Assembly (NCBI GenBank): GCA_000158155.1
Contig: DS999409.1
Coordinates: 107,101-171,100 of the forward strand
DNA: 64,000 nt
Reading direction: 5' to 3'
Source of the DNA: a gamma proteobacterium NOR5-3
GTDB taxonomy: Bacteria; Pseudomonadota; Gammaproteobacteria; Pseudomonadales; Halieaceae
The notes under the pieces were generated by a model. The model saw only the letters and a list, made by a program, of their open reading frames with translations. It was not told the origin of the DNA and ran no database searches. Position numbers and translations under genes: made by a program. Below, one piece after another: positions 25,135 through 33,896 of the stretch. Within the stretch, counting starts at the first letter, position 1, and each line of letters starts with the position of its first letter.

Positions 25135-25256
25135 TGCATAGTCCGAGTACCGCGCGGAGATCAAAAAACTAACATAGGAACGTTTGAACCACCAGATCAA
25201 AGTAGTTGGCGCCCGGACCGTAGCGCGAAGCTCACAATTTTGGTGGTGGTAATGCT

Positions 25257-28200
25257 CTAGAAGAGTTTTATCTTGTCGGCTGGAACCGGATGTGCGAACA
25301 GATACCCCTGATACAGATCGCAGCCCAGAGACTGCAGAAAGTCGCATTGCGCCCGTGTCTCTACGCCCTCTGCAACCACCTCCAGGTTCAACGCCTGACC
25401 TACGGCGACAATGGACTTAACGATGGATTGGCAGTTCAAATCGTCGGGTAGCCCCGCCACGAAACTTTGATCGATCTTTAGCTGTGCCAGCGGCAGATCG
25501 CGTAAGTGACTTAATGATGAGAACCCGGTACCAAAATCGTCCAGAGAAAAACGAAATCCTCGGGCACTTAATTTGTACATGAGAGTGCTGATGCGATCCG
25601 ATTCGACTAGCAGCGCGTTCTCTGTAAGTTCCAGAATAATCCGTCGGGGATCAACGCTGTTCGACTCTATAAGTTGCCCCAGTTCCTTGGTAAAGCTGTC
25701 ATTGACTAAATAGCCCGCGCTGATATTGATGGAAATATCCAGATTGTGAAGGTCTGGGTCGGCTTCCCACTGCTTGAGTTGCGCAAAGCATGTATTGATA
25801 ACCCAGTGGCCGATGTTACTGACTAAAGGCTGGTCCTCGAGGACGTCCATAAACTCCATGGGGGACGCCATACTGCCGTCGGGCTTCTTCCAGCGCAGCA
25901 GTGCTTCCACCGCTTTTGCCTGACCCTGCGCGTCGGTTTGTAGCTGGTAATACATTATTAAATCACCGGACTCCTGAGCGCCGAGCAACGCGGTCTCGCT
26001 GGCCATGCGCCGATCTACGTCCGCCTGCATCTTGGGGTCGAACAGTTTTACGCGATTGCGCCCGTTGTCCTTGGCACTGTAAAGCGCCATATCGGCCTGT
26101 TTTAGCAGCGTTTCCGCCGTTTCTTTATCGCCGACAAACAAGGCGACACCAAAACTTCCGGTTACATGGTGCGAAGTCGATGCGCCGGTCAGGTTTTGCT
26201 CCGAGGAGATATCCGCGCGGATCTCGTTGCAGATGCGGCTCGCGGTGAGTGACGCCTCCATCTGGTCCTGACCCAGCGCGTTGAGGATCATTAGAAACTC
26301 GTCACCTCCCACGCGGGCAACCGTGTCAAAGGACCTGAGACGTTGCCGCAAACGAGCAGCAACCTCCACAAGCAGCTCATCGCCTACGCCATGCCCATCG
26401 GTGTCGTTCACGCGTTTGAAGTGATCAATATCCAGCATCACCAGCGCCCCGTACTGATAAGTACGATTGCTGACTGTGCGCGCTTCATCGAGCTTCACGG
26501 CGATCATGCGTCGGTTTGGCAAGTTGGTAAGAGGATCTTTGAAAGCGAGGTCCCTCGCCTCCTTTTCAAGTTTATGCACCTCATCAACGTCGCGCATGGT
26601 GCCGCGATAGCCCAATATCTTGGAGTCGGAGGAATACATGATTCTAAACCGGTGTTCGATCCACACCTGGCTTCCATCACGCTTTCGGATGGGTAAGGTG
26701 ATGGTTTTCCATTGATCTTTTGCCGGAGACTCCTCGGGCGATACGTGCCGCAACCAGTCGGCCCGCGAGGACTCAGCGATGATGCCGCTCAGCAGTCCCG
26801 GAGTCTCTATGAACTCCTCGGCGCTGTAGCCGGTCATCTCCCTTACGGCAGGGGTAATGTAGCTGATATTGCCGTCAGCGTCGGTCCAGTATTCGGTGTT
26901 AGAAGTCCAGTCGAGCAAAAGATGGAATAGCTCCTGCTCTTCTTTTAATGCACTGCGAAGCTGCATGGTAATGGACAGGTCCTGATACACCTCCGATACC
27001 CACTGGCGTCCCGAGTTAGAAATGACTGTCAGCGCCCAGGATGAGCTAAGTTCAATATTCCTCCCGGACTTTGTCCTTTGACCTACCACGCCACGCCACA
27101 TTCCGTCATCCAGGAGGCCCTTCTGCGCGGCGTCTTGAGTGCTTGGAAAACTGGTTTTGAGTAGCTCATGCGCGTTTTTGCCCAGGGCTTCCTCTTCTGA
27201 GTACCCCCAAAGCTCTTCGGCACATTTATTCCAGTAAGTGATGGCCCCCTCAAGCGTGCGTCCAAAAACAGGTGCGGCTGCGTCCAGGAGTTCTGTTTGC
27301 CAGGCTAATTGCGCGGCTCTTTGACGATCCCGCGCTCTCACTCTCTGAAGTTCACTTACATCAATGAAGTTGATAACCGCGCCGGCCAACTTGGTATCCG
27401 GTAAATCGTAGGGTAAAATCCGCCTGAGCAGTTGTCGGTCATCGCTAAGGTTGATTTCGACATCAGCCGGTAGTTCTCCAGAGACAACCCGGGCGATATC
27501 ATTCAAAAATTCCGCATCGTCAAACAGACGAAAAATATCCCCTACATCACGGCCCACATCCGTATCACGCAGTCGCATGAGCTCTTTAAGGTTAGGAGTG
27601 AACCGTCTAATGCGTCGCTCACGATCCACAATGAGTGTGGCGCTGTCAGAGCTGTTGAGCAGGTTTTCCAGATCAGCGTTTAACTGGGCGACTTCCTGAG
27701 AATTTTTTTCCAGCTGGGCGTTGGAGTTGTTTAGCTCATCGTTGAGCGACTGCATCTCTTCTTTGGATGCCTCAAGCTCTTCGTTGGATGATTGGAGCTC
27801 TTCGTTCATGGCAACGATTTCTTCGTTGGCCTGCCTCAGCACATGATCGGACGCTCTCGACTTCTGTATGGTGCGCTGCATGTCTTCGCGGGTTGCATCA
27901 ACCTCTTTACGCAGCAGCTCGATGGTCCACTGTGATGCATTGCGATGCATCCCGGTGGATATGTCTTGCTTTTTGCCGGTGCGCGAGAGCGACACAACAA
28001 TACATCGCTCGAAACCCTCTTCGGCGACTTTTGAAGCCGTGAGCATTAGTTGCTCGCCTTTTAGCGGACCTTCATCTAACACCACCTCGTCTGTAGCGGC
28101 ATAGGCCTGCTGGCTGGCCTTATTCAGTAAGGCGCGCAGTTGCAGATGCAGCGAGGGCTGCACTAATTGCATAAAGTCATTGGTTGGTTCACCCCCGGGG

Positions 28201-29822
28201 ATTCTCAGATAGGGGCTGGTGTCTCCCAGGGTGTAAATCAAGCGGTCGGATTCATCAATGAGTAGTTGTGTGGTGCCGTGATCCTCCAATAGTCGGCGTA
28301 GGGTGCCTTCGCCCCGCAGTGCGACCGGCGATAGTCGGTCCTGATCCGAGGGGAGCCGGCGGAAATCGCTCATGCGGTGGAAAATGGGCAGTGGCGGTGC
28401 CTTTCTGGGCGCCTCATTACTACGCTCGTAAATACGCCACTTTTTTGAAACCGGAAGAAAATGTCGTTGGGCCTGGCCTACTGATTCCGCAGTACCGAGA
28501 AAAAGAAACCCACCTTCGGTTAAGGCGGAGTGAAACAATCGCAGCAGTGCCGACTTCATGCGCTCATTCAGGTAGATGATCAGATTGCGGCACACAATCA
28601 GGTCCAGCCGCGAGAAGGGTGTGTCGCTAATGACGTTATGCGACGCAAAAATGACCATCTCCCGCACCGCTTTATCGACCACAAAGTGTTTGCCCTGGCG
28701 GGTGAAATAGCGCTCGCGGTAGGCTTCGGGCACAGCGAGAACAGATTCCTGCGGATACACACCCAATCGGGCAAAATCCAAAGCATTGGAGTCTACATCG
28801 GTGGCAAAAAGCTTGACCCGACGGCTAATGCCCTGATCTTTAAGGGCCTCCAGAACCAGCATGGCAAGACTATAGACCTCTTCGCCGGTGGAGCAGCCAA
28901 TCAACCAGCAACGAAATTCTCCGTCTGCATCTGTCCTGGACAATAGACCCGGGAGAACCTTCTTGGCGATGACGTCAAAGGCCGCTGCGTCTCTGAAGAA
29001 GGCGGTTACCCCAATAAGGAAATCATCGCTAAGTTGTTGCAGCTCCGCCGTATCGTTGGCATATCGGGTCAGGTAGTCGTCGATGGTATTCAGATCGCTG
29101 AGGCGTATGCGCCGCTGCAGTCGTCGATTCAGCGTGCCCTCTTTGTAGTCCGAAAAGTCCCGGTTGAGGTGTGTTTGGAGTAATTCGAGGACTCGTTGCA
29201 AGCCTTGCTTGCCTTCGTTACTGGTCTGATGTGGGTCGTCTAAGCGCTCCACCACTTTTCGCGATGCAAAGCGCACAAGACTGGCCGCAATGTTCTCCAC
29301 CGCCAGGACCTCATCGGCCAGTTTCGCGTCGATAACGCTCTTGGGCATACTTTCGCCTGCAGCTTCGGCGGGGTCTTGTGCGATGACTAAACCCTGATTT
29401 CTGGCCACAGCCTCGGCGCCGCGAAGGCCATCGTTGCCGCGCCCCGAAAGCACCACCAGTGCAGGCTCTACGCCGGGTTCGTTGGCCAGGGCTTCAGCAA
29501 GTGCATCAATGACGTGAGATCGTTCCGAGATGTCCGCGCCGGGGATCAGAAATAGCTGCTCGCCATCATTCTTTATCTGTTCACCTGAGGAAGCGACAAA
29601 AATACGATCCGGAGTGAGCGCTGTGGTCTCGCCGATAGGGGTGCAGGGGATGGATGTCCAACCACTGATCAGCTCAGGTAGACGCGACTTAAAGGCGGGG
29701 TCCAGATGCTGAAGAATAATGAACGTCAGGCCGGATTGCGTAGGCAAGGCGCTCAAAATTACTTCCAGGGGTTCTAAAGACCCATAGGAACCAGCGATCA
29801 GGACTACTTTATTTCGCTCCAT
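25257..29822 (-). CDS. CheB-CheR-PAS-GGDEF-EAL fusion protein
   Basis: A 1521-residue multidomain signalling protein. Domains: CheB methylesterase (about 5-185; AGSYGSLEPL, LQHLDP, LSGRGNDGLRG give Ser, His, Asp), CheR methyltransferase (about 205-480; GCSTGEEVYSLAML SAM loop, DLIVCRNLIIYL), a coiled coil (about 645-715; EELQSSNEELEASKEEMQSL), three PAS regions (about 715-1095), GGDEF (about 1095-1255; ARVGGDEFLMIL with RxxD at -5) and EAL (about 1280-1515; EALLRW, ELTENAL, DDFGTGFSS, KIDQSF, VAEGVET). All key residues of both c-di-GMP domains are present. CheB lacks a receiver domain. It would couple adaptation-type methylation to c-di-GMP turnover. The ATG at 29822 has GGAG 4 nt upstream inside a decamer repeat. 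Confidence 0.9.
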   Translation of the reverse strand: MERNKVVLIAGSYGSLEPLEVILSALPTQSGLTFIILQHLDPAFKSRLPELISGWTSIPCTPIGETTALTPDRIFVASSGEQIKNDGEQLFLIPGADISERSHVIDALAEALANEPGVEPALVVLSGRGNDGLRGAEAVARNQGLVIAQDPAEAAGESMPKSVIDAKLADEVLAVENIAASLVRFASRKVVERLDDPHQTSNEGKQGLQRVLELLQTHLNRDFSDYKEGTLNRRLQRRIRLSDLNTIDDYLTRYANDTAELQQLSDDFLIGVTAFFRDAAAFDVIAKKVLPGLLSRTDADGEFRCWLIGCSTGEEVYSLAMLVLEALKDQGISRRVKLFATDVDSNALDFARLGVYPQESVLAVPEAYRERYFTRQGKHFVVDKAVREMVIFASHNVISDTPFSRLDLIVCRNLIIYLNERMKSALLRLFHSALTEGGFLFLGTAESVGQAQRHFLPVSKKWRIYERSNEAPRKAPPLPIFHRMSDFRRLPSDQDRLSPVALRGEGTLRRLLEDHGTTQLLIDESDRLIYTLGDTSPYLRIPGGEPTNDFMQLVQPSLHLQLRALLNKASQQAYAATDEVVLDEGPLKGEQLMLTASKVAEEGFERCIVVSLSRTGKKQDISTGMHRNASQWTIELLRKEVDATREDMQRTIQKSRASDHVLRQANEEIVAMNEELQSSNEELEASKEEMQSLNDELNNSNAQLEKNSQEVAQLNADLENLLNSSDSATLIVDRERRIRRFTPNLKELMRLRDTDVGRDVGDIFRLFDDAEFLNDIARVVSGELPADVEINLSDDRQLLRRILPYDLPDTKLAGAVINFIDVSELQRVRARDRQRAAQLAWQTELLDAAAPVFGRTLEGAITYWNKCAEELWGYSEEEALGKNAHELLKTSFPSTQDAAQKGLLDDGMWRGVVGQRTKSGRNIELSSSWALTVISNSGRQWVSEVYQDLSITMQLRSALKEEQELFHLLLDWTSNTEYWTDADGNISYITPAVREMTGYSAEEFIETPGLLSGIIAESSRADWLRHVSPEESPAKDQWKTITLPIRKRDGSQVWIEHRFRIMYSSDSKILGYRGTMRDVDEVHKLEKEARDLAFKDPLTNLPNRRMIAVKLDEARTVSNRTYQYGALVMLDIDHFKRVNDTDGHGVGDELLVEVAARLRQRLRSFDTVARVGGDEFLMILNALGQDQMEASLTASRICNEIRADISSEQNLTGASTSHHVTGSFGVALFVGDKETAETLLKQADMALYSAKDNGRNRVKLFDPKMQADVDRRMASETALLGAQESGDLIMYYQLQTDAQGQAKAVEALLRWKKPDGSMASPMEFMDVLEDQPLVSNIGHWVINTCFAQLKQWEADPDLHNLDISINISAGYLVNDSFTKELGQLIESNSVDPRRIILELTENALLVESDRISTLMYKLSARGFRFSLDDFGTGFSSLSHLRDLPLAQLKIDQSFVAGLPDDLNCQSIVKSIVAVGQALNLEVVAEGVETRAQCDFLQSLGCDLYQGYLFAHPVPADKIKLF

Positions 29823-29850
29823 ATCGCTCCATATCGCTCCATATCGCTCC
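29811..29850 (-). repeat. 10-bp tandem repeat carrying SD and ATG at the start of the CheB-CheR gene
   Basis: Four consecutive decamers (ATATCGCTCC on the plus strand, first copy ATTTCGCTCC). On the coding strand each reads GGAGCGATAT and joins the next GG, giving a Shine-Dalgarno GGAG 4 nt before an ATG, repeated with a 10-nt period. ATGs are at 29822, 29832 and 29842, and a GTG at 29852. Only 29822 and 29852 are in the reading frame of the protein. Confidence 0.8.
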
Positions 29851-30108
29851 ACAGTCCCTTGTGATTGTCCCGGTGTTGAACGCGCGCGGACTTTACCCCA
29901 TCCATTTAAGAGGGTGCAAAGCTATGACTATTAACATCAGTGTAGACCCTGCTTGAGAAGATAGACACTAAAAGAACTCCTCTATTGATACTGAGGCTTC
30001 TGGGGCTTTGGTTCTGGCTCATCGCCGGGTTTGCGTGTCAGCGGTTGTCTTCTTGCGCCCGCAATACGCTAAGCTCACCGGTTAGAAGAACAGGCGAGGA
30101 TAGAGATT

Positions 30109-31380
30109 ATGTTCAAGCAAGCGACATTCGGCATTCTGGCAGGGTTTGGTTTTTTGGCCTCGTTGTACGGTAGCGCCGCGGAACCAGCTACGGCCAGAGA
30201 TCTGGGTCTGATGGTCGGTACACCGCCTGCGGCAGACAAGCTGGTGACCGCAGAGAACTTCGCTGTAGGGCCCTTTAACCGCTGGGGCCTGCAGCATGTC
30301 CGGGAGCTGTTTCCTACGCGGGGGGTGCCTGCTTCTGAGTCCCCCTGGGTTCTGCCGGCAAAAGTCATGGACTTAGCCGACGTCAAGGTTGATTTTGGTG
30401 ACGGCCGTTCCACCACGGTGGGAGCCTGGTTGGCATCTGCTTACACGGACGGATTTATTGTGCTGGACCGGGGCACGGTGGTGCATGAGCAGTATGAGAA
30501 CGGTCAGATGCCCTCCACGCAGCATTTGATGTTCTCAGTCACCAAGTCCTTTACCGGTGCCATGATGCTGGAGCTTATGGAGCAAGGTAGGGTGGATGCA
30601 TCCAAGGCCGTAGCAGCCTATCTACCGGAGCTACGCCAAACGGCTTTTGGCGATGCGACCGTGCAACAGGTGCTGGATATGAGTAACTCCATAGCCTACG
30701 ACGAAACCTATGATGATCCGCAGTCGGATATCTCAAACTTTCTCAGATCCATGTATCTGGGCGGGGAGGGTCTTTATGCGCACCTTAAGAGCCTTACGCA
30801 TAAGCAAGCCGGGTTCGAGCATGGCGATGCCTTTCACTACGTAACGCCAGATCCCGAGGTGCTGGGTTGGATTATCCGGCGTACCGAAAGTCAAACACTG
30901 GCCGAGGTGATGTATCAGCGCATATGGTCAAAGTTGGGTACGGAGTTCGAAGCGCACTACTGGCTGGACCCGACGGGTGTCGAAATGGCCGGCGGAGGTT
31001 TGTCCATGACCCTCCGTGATGCGGCGCGTTTTGGTCAGATGATCCTCAATGATGGTGAGGCCAATGGAGAGCAGGTGCTGTCCAAGGCGATCACCCGGCG
31101 AGTCAAGACGCCGCGCAACCAGGCGATCTTTAATCGCTATTATCAGGACGACTGGTACGGCAATGTTGCCCAGGGTTATCACGATCAGTGGTGGAGCTAC
31201 GCCGGCGTCGATGCCGTGGCGGCGCTGGGGGTCCATGGCCAGTTTATTTACATCAACTCTGAGCACGATGTAGTCATCGTCAAGCAAAGCTCAGACCCAG
31301 ATGCAGAGAATGATCGAGTTGATAGCGAAACGCCCGTGGTGATGCACGCTATTGCGCAATATCTGGGGTCGCGGCACTAG
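30109..31380 (+). CDS. Exported serine hydrolase, beta-lactamase (class C/esterase) fold
   Basis: A 423-residue protein with a Sec signal (ATFGILAGFGFLASLYGSAA). MFSVTKSFTGAMM has the SxxK nucleophile-lysine pair. FHYVTPDPEVLGWII is where the class C Tyr-x-Asn sits, with the aromatic pattern kept. No classical KTG box can be seen near the end (HGQFIYINSEHDVVIVKQS is at that place). This fits the EstB/6-aminohexanoate-dimer-hydrolase side of the family rather than a true beta-lactamase. The 29-bp gap or overlap with truC suggests a shared transcript. Confidence 0.8.
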   Translation: MFKQATFGILAGFGFLASLYGSAAEPATARDLGLMVGTPPAADKLVTAENFAVGPFNRWGLQHVRELFPTRGVPASESPWVLPAKVMDLADVKVDFGDGRSTTVGAWLASAYTDGFIVLDRGTVVHEQYENGQMPSTQHLMFSVTKSFTGAMMLELMEQGRVDASKAVAAYLPELRQTAFGDATVQQVLDMSNSIAYDETYDDPQSDISNFLRSMYLGGEGLYAHLKSLTHKQAGFEHGDAFHYVTPDPEVLGWIIRRTESQTLAEVMYQRIWSKLGTEFEAHYWLDPTGVEMAGGGLSMTLRDAARFGQMILNDGEANGEQVLSKAITRRVKTPRNQAIFNRYYQDDWYGNVAQGYHDQWWSYAGVDAVAALGVHGQFIYINSEHDVVIVKQSSDPDAENDRVDSETPVVMHAIAQYLGSRH

Positions 31381-31414
31381 TCTGGCCAGGAGTTCGATAC
31401 CGGTTCTGACAATC

Positions 31415-32161
31415 GTGAGTCAGCACAAGCTGGATGTCATTTACCAGGACCGGGATCTGGTTGTCATTGACAAGCCCCCGGGCCTGCTCGTGCATCGCAG
31501 CAAGATTGATCGGCATGAAACACAGTTTGCCCTGCAGATGCTGCGAGATCAGCTAGGTCAACATGTGTTTCCGGTGCACCGGCTTGATAAACCAACTTCC
31601 GGCTTGCTGATATTCGCTTTATCGAGTGAGGTAGCCACGCTTTTGTCCGAGCAGTTTGAGAATCGCGCAGTGGCTAAGCGCTACCTCGCGGTGGTCAGGG
31701 GGTATTGCCCGCAAGGGGGCGAGATTGATCACGCGCTTACCGAGAAGCACGACCGTATCGTCGATAAGCGAGCAAGAGCAGACAAGGCGCCGCAGGAGGC
31801 ACTTACACACTATCGTACGCTTGCACAGGTTGAGTGGCCCGAAGCGGTAGACCGGTATCCCCAGGCGAGGTATTCATTAGTAGAGCTTCGGCCCCAGACC
31901 GGTCGCAAGCATCAACTGCGCAGGCATATGAAGCATATTGGCCACCCCATTATCGGAGATGCAACCCACGGAAAGGGTGTGCATAACCGCTTTTTTGCCC
32001 GGCGTTTTGACTGCGGGCGTTTATTGCTGGCTTGTACCGGCCTTGAGTTCGATCATCCGGTTACCGGCCAGCCGTTGCAGCTGAGTGCGCCCCCCGGCGA
32101 CGCCTTTGACCGGGTTATTGATGCGTTTGCATGGCGTAAAACTGTGGATCAGCGTATTTAA
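31415..32161 (+). CDS. truC: tRNA pseudouridine(65) synthase
   Basis: A RluA-family pseudouridine synthase. LDVIYQDRDLVVIDKPPGLLVH, RDQLGQHVFPVHRLDKPTSG with catalytic Asp58 in HRLD, RYSLVELRPQTGRKHQLRRH and HIGHPIIGDATHGKGVHN match E. coli TruC closely in order and spacing (I am comparing with that sequence from memory). It modifies U65 in the T-stem of tRNAs. The GTG at 31415 gives a length (248 aa) near the family; an in-frame start at 31352 would overlap the preceding gene by 29 nt. Confidence 0.88.
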   Translation: MSQHKLDVIYQDRDLVVIDKPPGLLVHRSKIDRHETQFALQMLRDQLGQHVFPVHRLDKPTSGLLIFALSSEVATLLSEQFENRAVAKRYLAVVRGYCPQGGEIDHALTEKHDRIVDKRARADKAPQEALTHYRTLAQVEWPEAVDRYPQARYSLVELRPQTGRKHQLRRHMKHIGHPIIGDATHGKGVHNRFFARRFDCGRLLLACTGLEFDHPVTGQPLQLSAPPGDAFDRVIDAFAWRKTVDQRI

Positions 32162-32190
32162 TTTTAGACAAGGCCGGAGTGTTTTCCCGA

Positions 32191-32847
32191 TCAGCTGCGC
32201 GACGCAATATAGGCAAAGAACCCTTCTTTGTTAGCCTCGACATCAGCATCGATCTTCCTGGAAATGGCGTCATCTGCCAGGCGGCCGCGCCAGGCTTTGA
32301 GTCCATCAATCTCAGAGACTATGTCGCGCTTTAATACGGCGGCGCCGGCGTCGACTACGGTGAGCACATAGCGAACATAAATATCCGCCATGGTGAATTC
32401 GCTCCCTGTGAGAAACGGATCACAGGAACAAAACTCCGAAAGAGTTGCCACGCCTTTATCAAGCATGGTGTTCACCTCTTCGCAAAGAGACTCCGGTGGG
32501 GTTTGTTGAGTGAATACAAAGGGCAGCAAGCGTCGGCAGGGCAGTTCCAGATACAGCTCTGCACAGCGCATGATCTGCCTGACCCGGCTGCGAGCGAAAG
32601 GGTCTGTAGGCAATAGTGCGGGCTCTGGGAACATGTCTTCAAGGTACTCACAAAGTACCGAAGCCTCGGCAATGTGTTGTCCTTCAGAGGTCGTCATCGA
32701 TGGGACCTTGCGGGCTGGATTCAGTTGTTCGTAGCCCTCGGCGCTGCCGTAGACAAGGTCTTCAGTGAATGGCACACCCTTATATAAAAGAACGTGCTTC
32801 GGAATATTGTAGTAGTTGCTGTAGGCAAAGCCGTGCAGAGTGATCAT
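32191..32847 (-). CDS. Glutathione S-transferase family protein
   Basis: A 218-residue GST with an N-terminal thioredoxin fold (MITLHGFAYSNYYNIPKHVL, RKVPSM with the cis-Pro, IAEASVLCEYLEDMFP) and a helical C-terminal domain (FLTGSEFTMADIYVRYVLTVV). The residue after the first strand is Ser-Asn-Tyr-Tyr, so the glutathione-activating residue is probably Ser or Tyr. There is no obvious metabolic neighbour; a pseudouridine synthase is convergent and an NTF2-like protein is next upstream. Confidence 0.83.
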   Translation of the reverse strand: MITLHGFAYSNYYNIPKHVLLYKGVPFTEDLVYGSAEGYEQLNPARKVPSMTTSEGQHIAEASVLCEYLEDMFPEPALLPTDPFARSRVRQIMRCAELYLELPCRRLLPFVFTQQTPPESLCEEVNTMLDKGVATLSEFCSCDPFLTGSEFTMADIYVRYVLTVVDAGAAVLKRDIVSEIDGLKAWRGRLADDAISRKIDADVEANKEGFFAYIASRS

Positions 32848-32953
32848 TGATTCTGTCCGTATCTAAGAGGGCATTGATGCTAGCGCTTCGCCACGGGGCG
32901 CGCTACTGGTATCGGCCATATTGTCGGAGACAGCTTTCTGGTGGATACCCGTT

Positions 32954-33376
32954 TTATAGACTGGCGCCGTGGCTTTCCATCCACGCGGCAAAGGCTACAA
33001 GAGATTCCTCGTTAATAACGCTTCGTAATTCAATAATCTGGCTGTCAGAAAAACGCGCTACTTCGCTACCCGATACCTCAAGCGTCGGCAGGCTCTCTCG
33101 TGAGAACCGAATAGTCCAGTTTGCGGTAACGACATCGCCGCTACTCGAGATGCTGTGGAGCGTCAGGTCTCGCTGATCCATTTGTCGATCCAGACCATCC
33201 ACAGCGCTTTTGAATTTCTGCAATATCGCATCACGCCCAAATGCTATGTCAGAGCCGTCTCCGGCGTCATAACTGGCATCGTGACGAAAATGGGGGGCGA
33301 CCCGGGACCAGTCGTCATCGGCATAAGCTAACTCAAAGTCTGCGGCATAGGCTTGAAATTGCTGTTCTATATCCAA
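32954..33376 (-). CDS. SnoaL-like/NTF2-fold protein
   Basis: A 140-residue protein that starts at a TTG with GGGAG 7-8 nt upstream (33376); an ATG at 33421 gives 155 residues. FQAYAADFELAYADDDWSRVAPHF with the following aspartates, then GDGSDIAFGRDAILQKFKSA and VTANWTIRFSRESLP, are typical of the SnoaL-like NTF2 fold, used by ketosteroid isomerase and many small cyclases. No catalytic Asp can be assigned. It is not paired with a biosynthetic cluster here, so function is open. Confidence 0.72.
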   Translation of the reverse strand: MDIEQQFQAYAADFELAYADDDWSRVAPHFRHDASYDAGDGSDIAFGRDAILQKFKSAVDGLDRQMDQRDLTLHSISSSGDVVTANWTIRFSRESLPTLEVSGSEVARFSDSQIIELRSVINEESLVAFAAWMESHGASL

Positions 33377-33473
33377 TGTCTTCTCCCGGTGCTTGGACTG
33401 AGTCGAGTCAGGCCTATACAAACCTTTTTAAGGGGGTGCTGGCCTGACTCCACTCAAGCTCTATCGCAGCTGC

Positions 33474-33719
33474 CTAGAGCCTGGCGAAAGCTTCGTCGAA
33501 GTCTCTAGCTGCAGCGTCGGTGAACACAAAGTTCGCGCGAATGTAGGCAAGCGTTGCCTTCTCCGTGTCTGTGACGCCTTGTCCGTCTGCGGCAGACTTG
33601 AACAGCTCGGACACTTCGTCCTTGGACAGTTTGCCTTCACCAACGCCCGTGGTGTGATGACGTGCAAGTTCGAGCAGTTCTTTTTCGTATTTGTTGCCGT
33701 CGATAGTTTCGTAGGCCAT
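33474..33719 (-). CDS. Small acidic/helical protein, unknown (EF-hand-like pattern)
   Basis: An 81-residue cytosolic protein starting MAYETIDGNKYEKELLELA. It is all helical by pattern, with two Gly/Asp-containing turns, TTGVGEGKLSKDEVSELF and AADGQGVTDTEKATLAYI, that look like degenerate EF-hands: loops are short of acidic ligands at positions 1, 3 and 5. A longer frame to 33836 has no protein-like N-terminus and is rejected. The gene is preceded by an A/T-rich stretch and followed directly by a ketopantoate-reductase gene on the same strand upstream. Family not recognised. Confidence 0.65.
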   Translation of the reverse strand: MAYETIDGNKYEKELLELARHHTTGVGEGKLSKDEVSELFKSAADGQGVTDTEKATLAYIRANFVFTDAAARDFDEAFARL

Positions 33720-33896
33720 GTTTGGGTTCTCCGATGCGAAGGTAGCTGCGAAAATCAGCTGTAGAAAATGTATTGAGCCAACAGAAGATAGCTCCGTCAG
33801 CCGGATGATGGTGCCATTTGAGTGTGGTGTAGGCAACTGTTGCTGAGGGCTATCAGGGTCCTGGACTGGCAGAAGCGTTACTGCAGGCCCCCGTTG

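Noticed and set aside
29811..29850. CRISPR or regulatory-protein-binding array
   Set aside because: Units are only 10 bp, without spacers. They are better read as a short tandem repeat at the start of the coding frame.
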